From Anaerolineae bacterium (lineage in GTDB: Bacteria; Chloroflexota; Anaerolineae; JAAYZQ01), in the NCBI GenBank assembly GCA_016926595.1, contig JAFGOG010000458.1, positions 1 through 5,873 on the forward strand: DNA of 5,873 nucleotides. The letters are read 5' to 3'. Position numbers and translations under genes: made by a program. Each line of letters starts with the position of its first letter. The stretch's first letter is position 1. Positions 4,959 to 5,873 of this stretch are shown here, piece after piece. Under the pieces are notes generated by a model that saw nothing but the letters and a program-made list of their open reading frames with translations, was not told the origin of the DNA and did not search any database.

Positions 4959-5716
4959 CGGACGATGACCCGCAGTTGCTTGATCATCTCCAGCACGGCC
5001 AAAAGCGTGACAATGATCTCCAGGCGGTTGGCCGTTCGCTCCAGCAGCCGGCGGAAACTGACCGGCCGGCCGTGGCTCGTCTCCTGCTCGATCAGTTCTA
5101 TCTGGCCGGCGATGGTGATGGCAGCCGGGGTGACAACGCCGTTGACAGAGGGCGTCTCCTCCTGGGCCGCCAACACCCGGTGAACCACTGCTAGTAGATC
5201 GTCCAGCGTGACGTCGCTCAGGTCTGTCACCCGCTCCAGGGCGGGCGTGCCCGCCAGCCTGATGTAGGACTGCCGCCCGCTCGCCTCCAGTTCTCCAAGC
5301 CAGCCAGCCGCCTGCTTGAACTGCTTGTAGATAATGAGCTGCCGGATGAGCTCTTCGCCGATATCCGCCTCGGCCTCCTCAGAGGGAGTCGTCAGCGCCG
5401 AGGGCGGTTGGGGCAGCAGCACGCGCGACTTGATCAGCAGCAGCTTGGCGGCCACTACCAGGAAATCGGCCAGGTGGTCGGGGTTCCGCTCGCTCACCTG
5501 CGACAAGTATTCCAGGTATTGGTTGGTCACCTGGGCCAGCGATACCTGGGTAATGTCCAGATCTTGGCGCTCGATGAGATGCAGCAGCAAGGCGAGCGGC
5601 CCCTCGAAAACGGGCAGGGCGACCTGGTAGGCGGCCGGCTGGCCGCCGGGCATAGCCATCCCGCTTTGCTCCGCTACACCTGGATCCCCTTCAGGGGAGG
5701 GGACTGGTGTCATCAT
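4847..5716 (-). CDS. scpA: Segregation and condensation protein A (kleisin ScpA)
   Basis: A 289-residue cytoplasmic kleisin that bridges the heads of an SMC dimer and binds ScpB to organise and segregate the chromosome. The N-terminal SMC-binding domain starts at YQVALPVFEGPLALLLHLIE (30-49); the usual FEGPLDLLL has Ala42 in place of Asp. The helix DFLVVAAKLLLIKSRVLLP (84-102) is typical. An acidic linker (112-122) leads to the middle, and a C-terminal winged helix spans about 218-265 (SFRRLLERTANR through FGEIEIL). ATG at 5716 (an ATG ATG pair) has GAGGAAGGG 5 bases upstream and a promoter 35 bases away. The first 29 residues and the last 25 lie outside the conserved core. The tail and the last winged-helix strand overlap vanZ on the other strand. 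The usual partner gene scpB is not next to it in this window. Family assignment is confident; the N-terminus is less certain, as Met20 is an alternative start. Confidence 0.92.
   Translation of the reverse strand: MMTPVPSPEGDPGVAEQSGMAMPGGQPAAYQVALPVFEGPLALLLHLIERQDLDITQVSLAQVTNQYLEYLSQVSERNPDHLADFLVVAAKLLLIKSRVLLPQPPSALTTPSEEAEADIGEELIRQLIIYKQFKQAAGWLGELEASGRQSYIRLAGTPALERVTDLSDVTLDDLLAVVHRVLAAQEETPSVNGVVTPAAITIAGQIELIEQETSHGRPVSFRRLLERTANRLEIIVTLLAVLEMIKQLRVIVRQDRPFGEIEILRFSQAQPPRPNTAPNASDARSSGSA
5676..5710 (-). other. Stem-loop inside the first codons of scpA
   Basis: An inner stem TCCCCT/AGGGGA (5685-5690 with 5693-5698) and an outer stem ACACC/GGTGT (5676-5680 with 5706-5710) can form just after the start codon in the mRNA. 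The segment encodes non-conserved residues 3-14. It could dampen translation or be a remnant of a small GC-rich hairpin repeat. With only a 2-base inner loop, the fold would have to open somewhat. Confidence 0.3.
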
Positions 5717-5721
5717 ACCAA

Positions 5722-5730
5722 CCCTTCCTC
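5722..5730 (-). promoter_or_regulatory. Ribosome binding site that fixes the scpA start
   Basis: The minus strand reads GAGGAAGGG, ending 5 bases before the ATG at 5716. It favours this start over longer upstream frames, which would begin before the promoter, and over Met20, whose GGAG is 9 bases away. Confidence 0.7.
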
Positions 5731-5750
5731 GATGAACGCAAGGTGGAGCC

Positions 5751-5779
5751 ATTATAACGCAGAACCGCCGGCTTGTCCA
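5751..5779 (-). promoter_or_regulatory. Sigma70-type promoter of scpA
   Basis: TGGACA (5779-5774, 5/6 match to TTGACA), a 17-bp spacer and an exact TATAAT (5756-5751) on the minus strand. The expected transcript start is near 5744, giving a leader of about 28 bases that carries the ribosome binding site. No equally good promoter is visible for the divergent gene at 5851. Confidence 0.75.
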
Positions 5780-5850
5780 GCTATTTGGGCTGCTGCAACC
5801 CTGGTGGGTGAACGGCGTATAGGGAGCAGAATTTGGATTTGGGAGGCAAG

Positions 5851-5873
5851 ATGACAAAGCGCAAGACCAAGGC
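5851..5873 (+). CDS. 5' end of an unidentified gene (truncated by the window edge)
   Basis: An ATG at 5851 is preceded by GGGAGG (5841-5846), 4 bases upstream. The frame is open to the window end and encodes a very basic start, MTKRKTK. Seven residues are too few to identify a family. Its divergent position shares the 134-bp upstream region with scpA. No convincing -35/-10 pair was found for it; TATAGG at 5818-5823 is a weak candidate. Confidence 0.5.

Overview
The window is GC-rich bacterial DNA, tightly packed with genes. Coding strands show strong G/C preference at third codon positions. The three best-supported promoters are sigma70-like: exact TATAAT boxes with 17-bp spacers. Dedicated ECF transporter operons, a kleisin ScpA and this type of GT4 glycosyltransferase would suit a Chloroflexota (Anaerolineae-like) chromosome. 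That placement is an impression from gene style, not a proof. I see no mobile element, CRISPR array, tRNA or rRNA; this reads as ordinary chromosome.

Layout, left to right. The 3' end of an unrecognised plus-strand gene (1-94) converges on a minus-strand operon (145-3208) encoding a complete energy-coupling factor (ECF) importer. In transcription order this is a substrate-binding S component (3208-2699), a first ATPase (2646-1786), a second ATPase (1793-939) and the transmembrane coupling protein EcfT (942-145). One promoter at about 3239-3267 can drive all four genes. The last three overlap by 8 and 4 bp, and a stem-loop lies in the only gap, between the S gene and the first ATPase. Back to back with this promoter, a second one (3290-3318) drives a plus-strand pair: a GT4-like glycosyltransferase (3370-4575) and a small VanZ-family membrane protein (4572-4958) that starts on a TTG overlapping the previous stop. 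VanZ converges on, and overlaps by 112 bp, the minus-strand scpA gene (5716-4847), which has its own promoter at 5751-5779. A last plus-strand gene begins at 5851 and runs off the window.

How the parts work together. The ECF proteins should form one S-A-A'-T complex that uses ATP to import a vitamin or similar micronutrient; the substrate cannot be named. The glycosyltransferase and VanZ pair looks like a small cell-envelope unit. ScpA is chromosome-segregation housekeeping.

The most interesting point is the pair of ECF ATPases. One lacks the switch histidine and the other has a non-consensus ABC signature. These changes fall in the same composite ATP site, which predicts one degenerate and one consensus catalytic site. 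Other points worth a look are the S/ATPase stem-loop, the divergent promoter region with an imperfect inverted repeat, the coding overlap between vanZ and scpA, the glycosyltransferase without the EX7E motif, and an odd 5' end in scpA.
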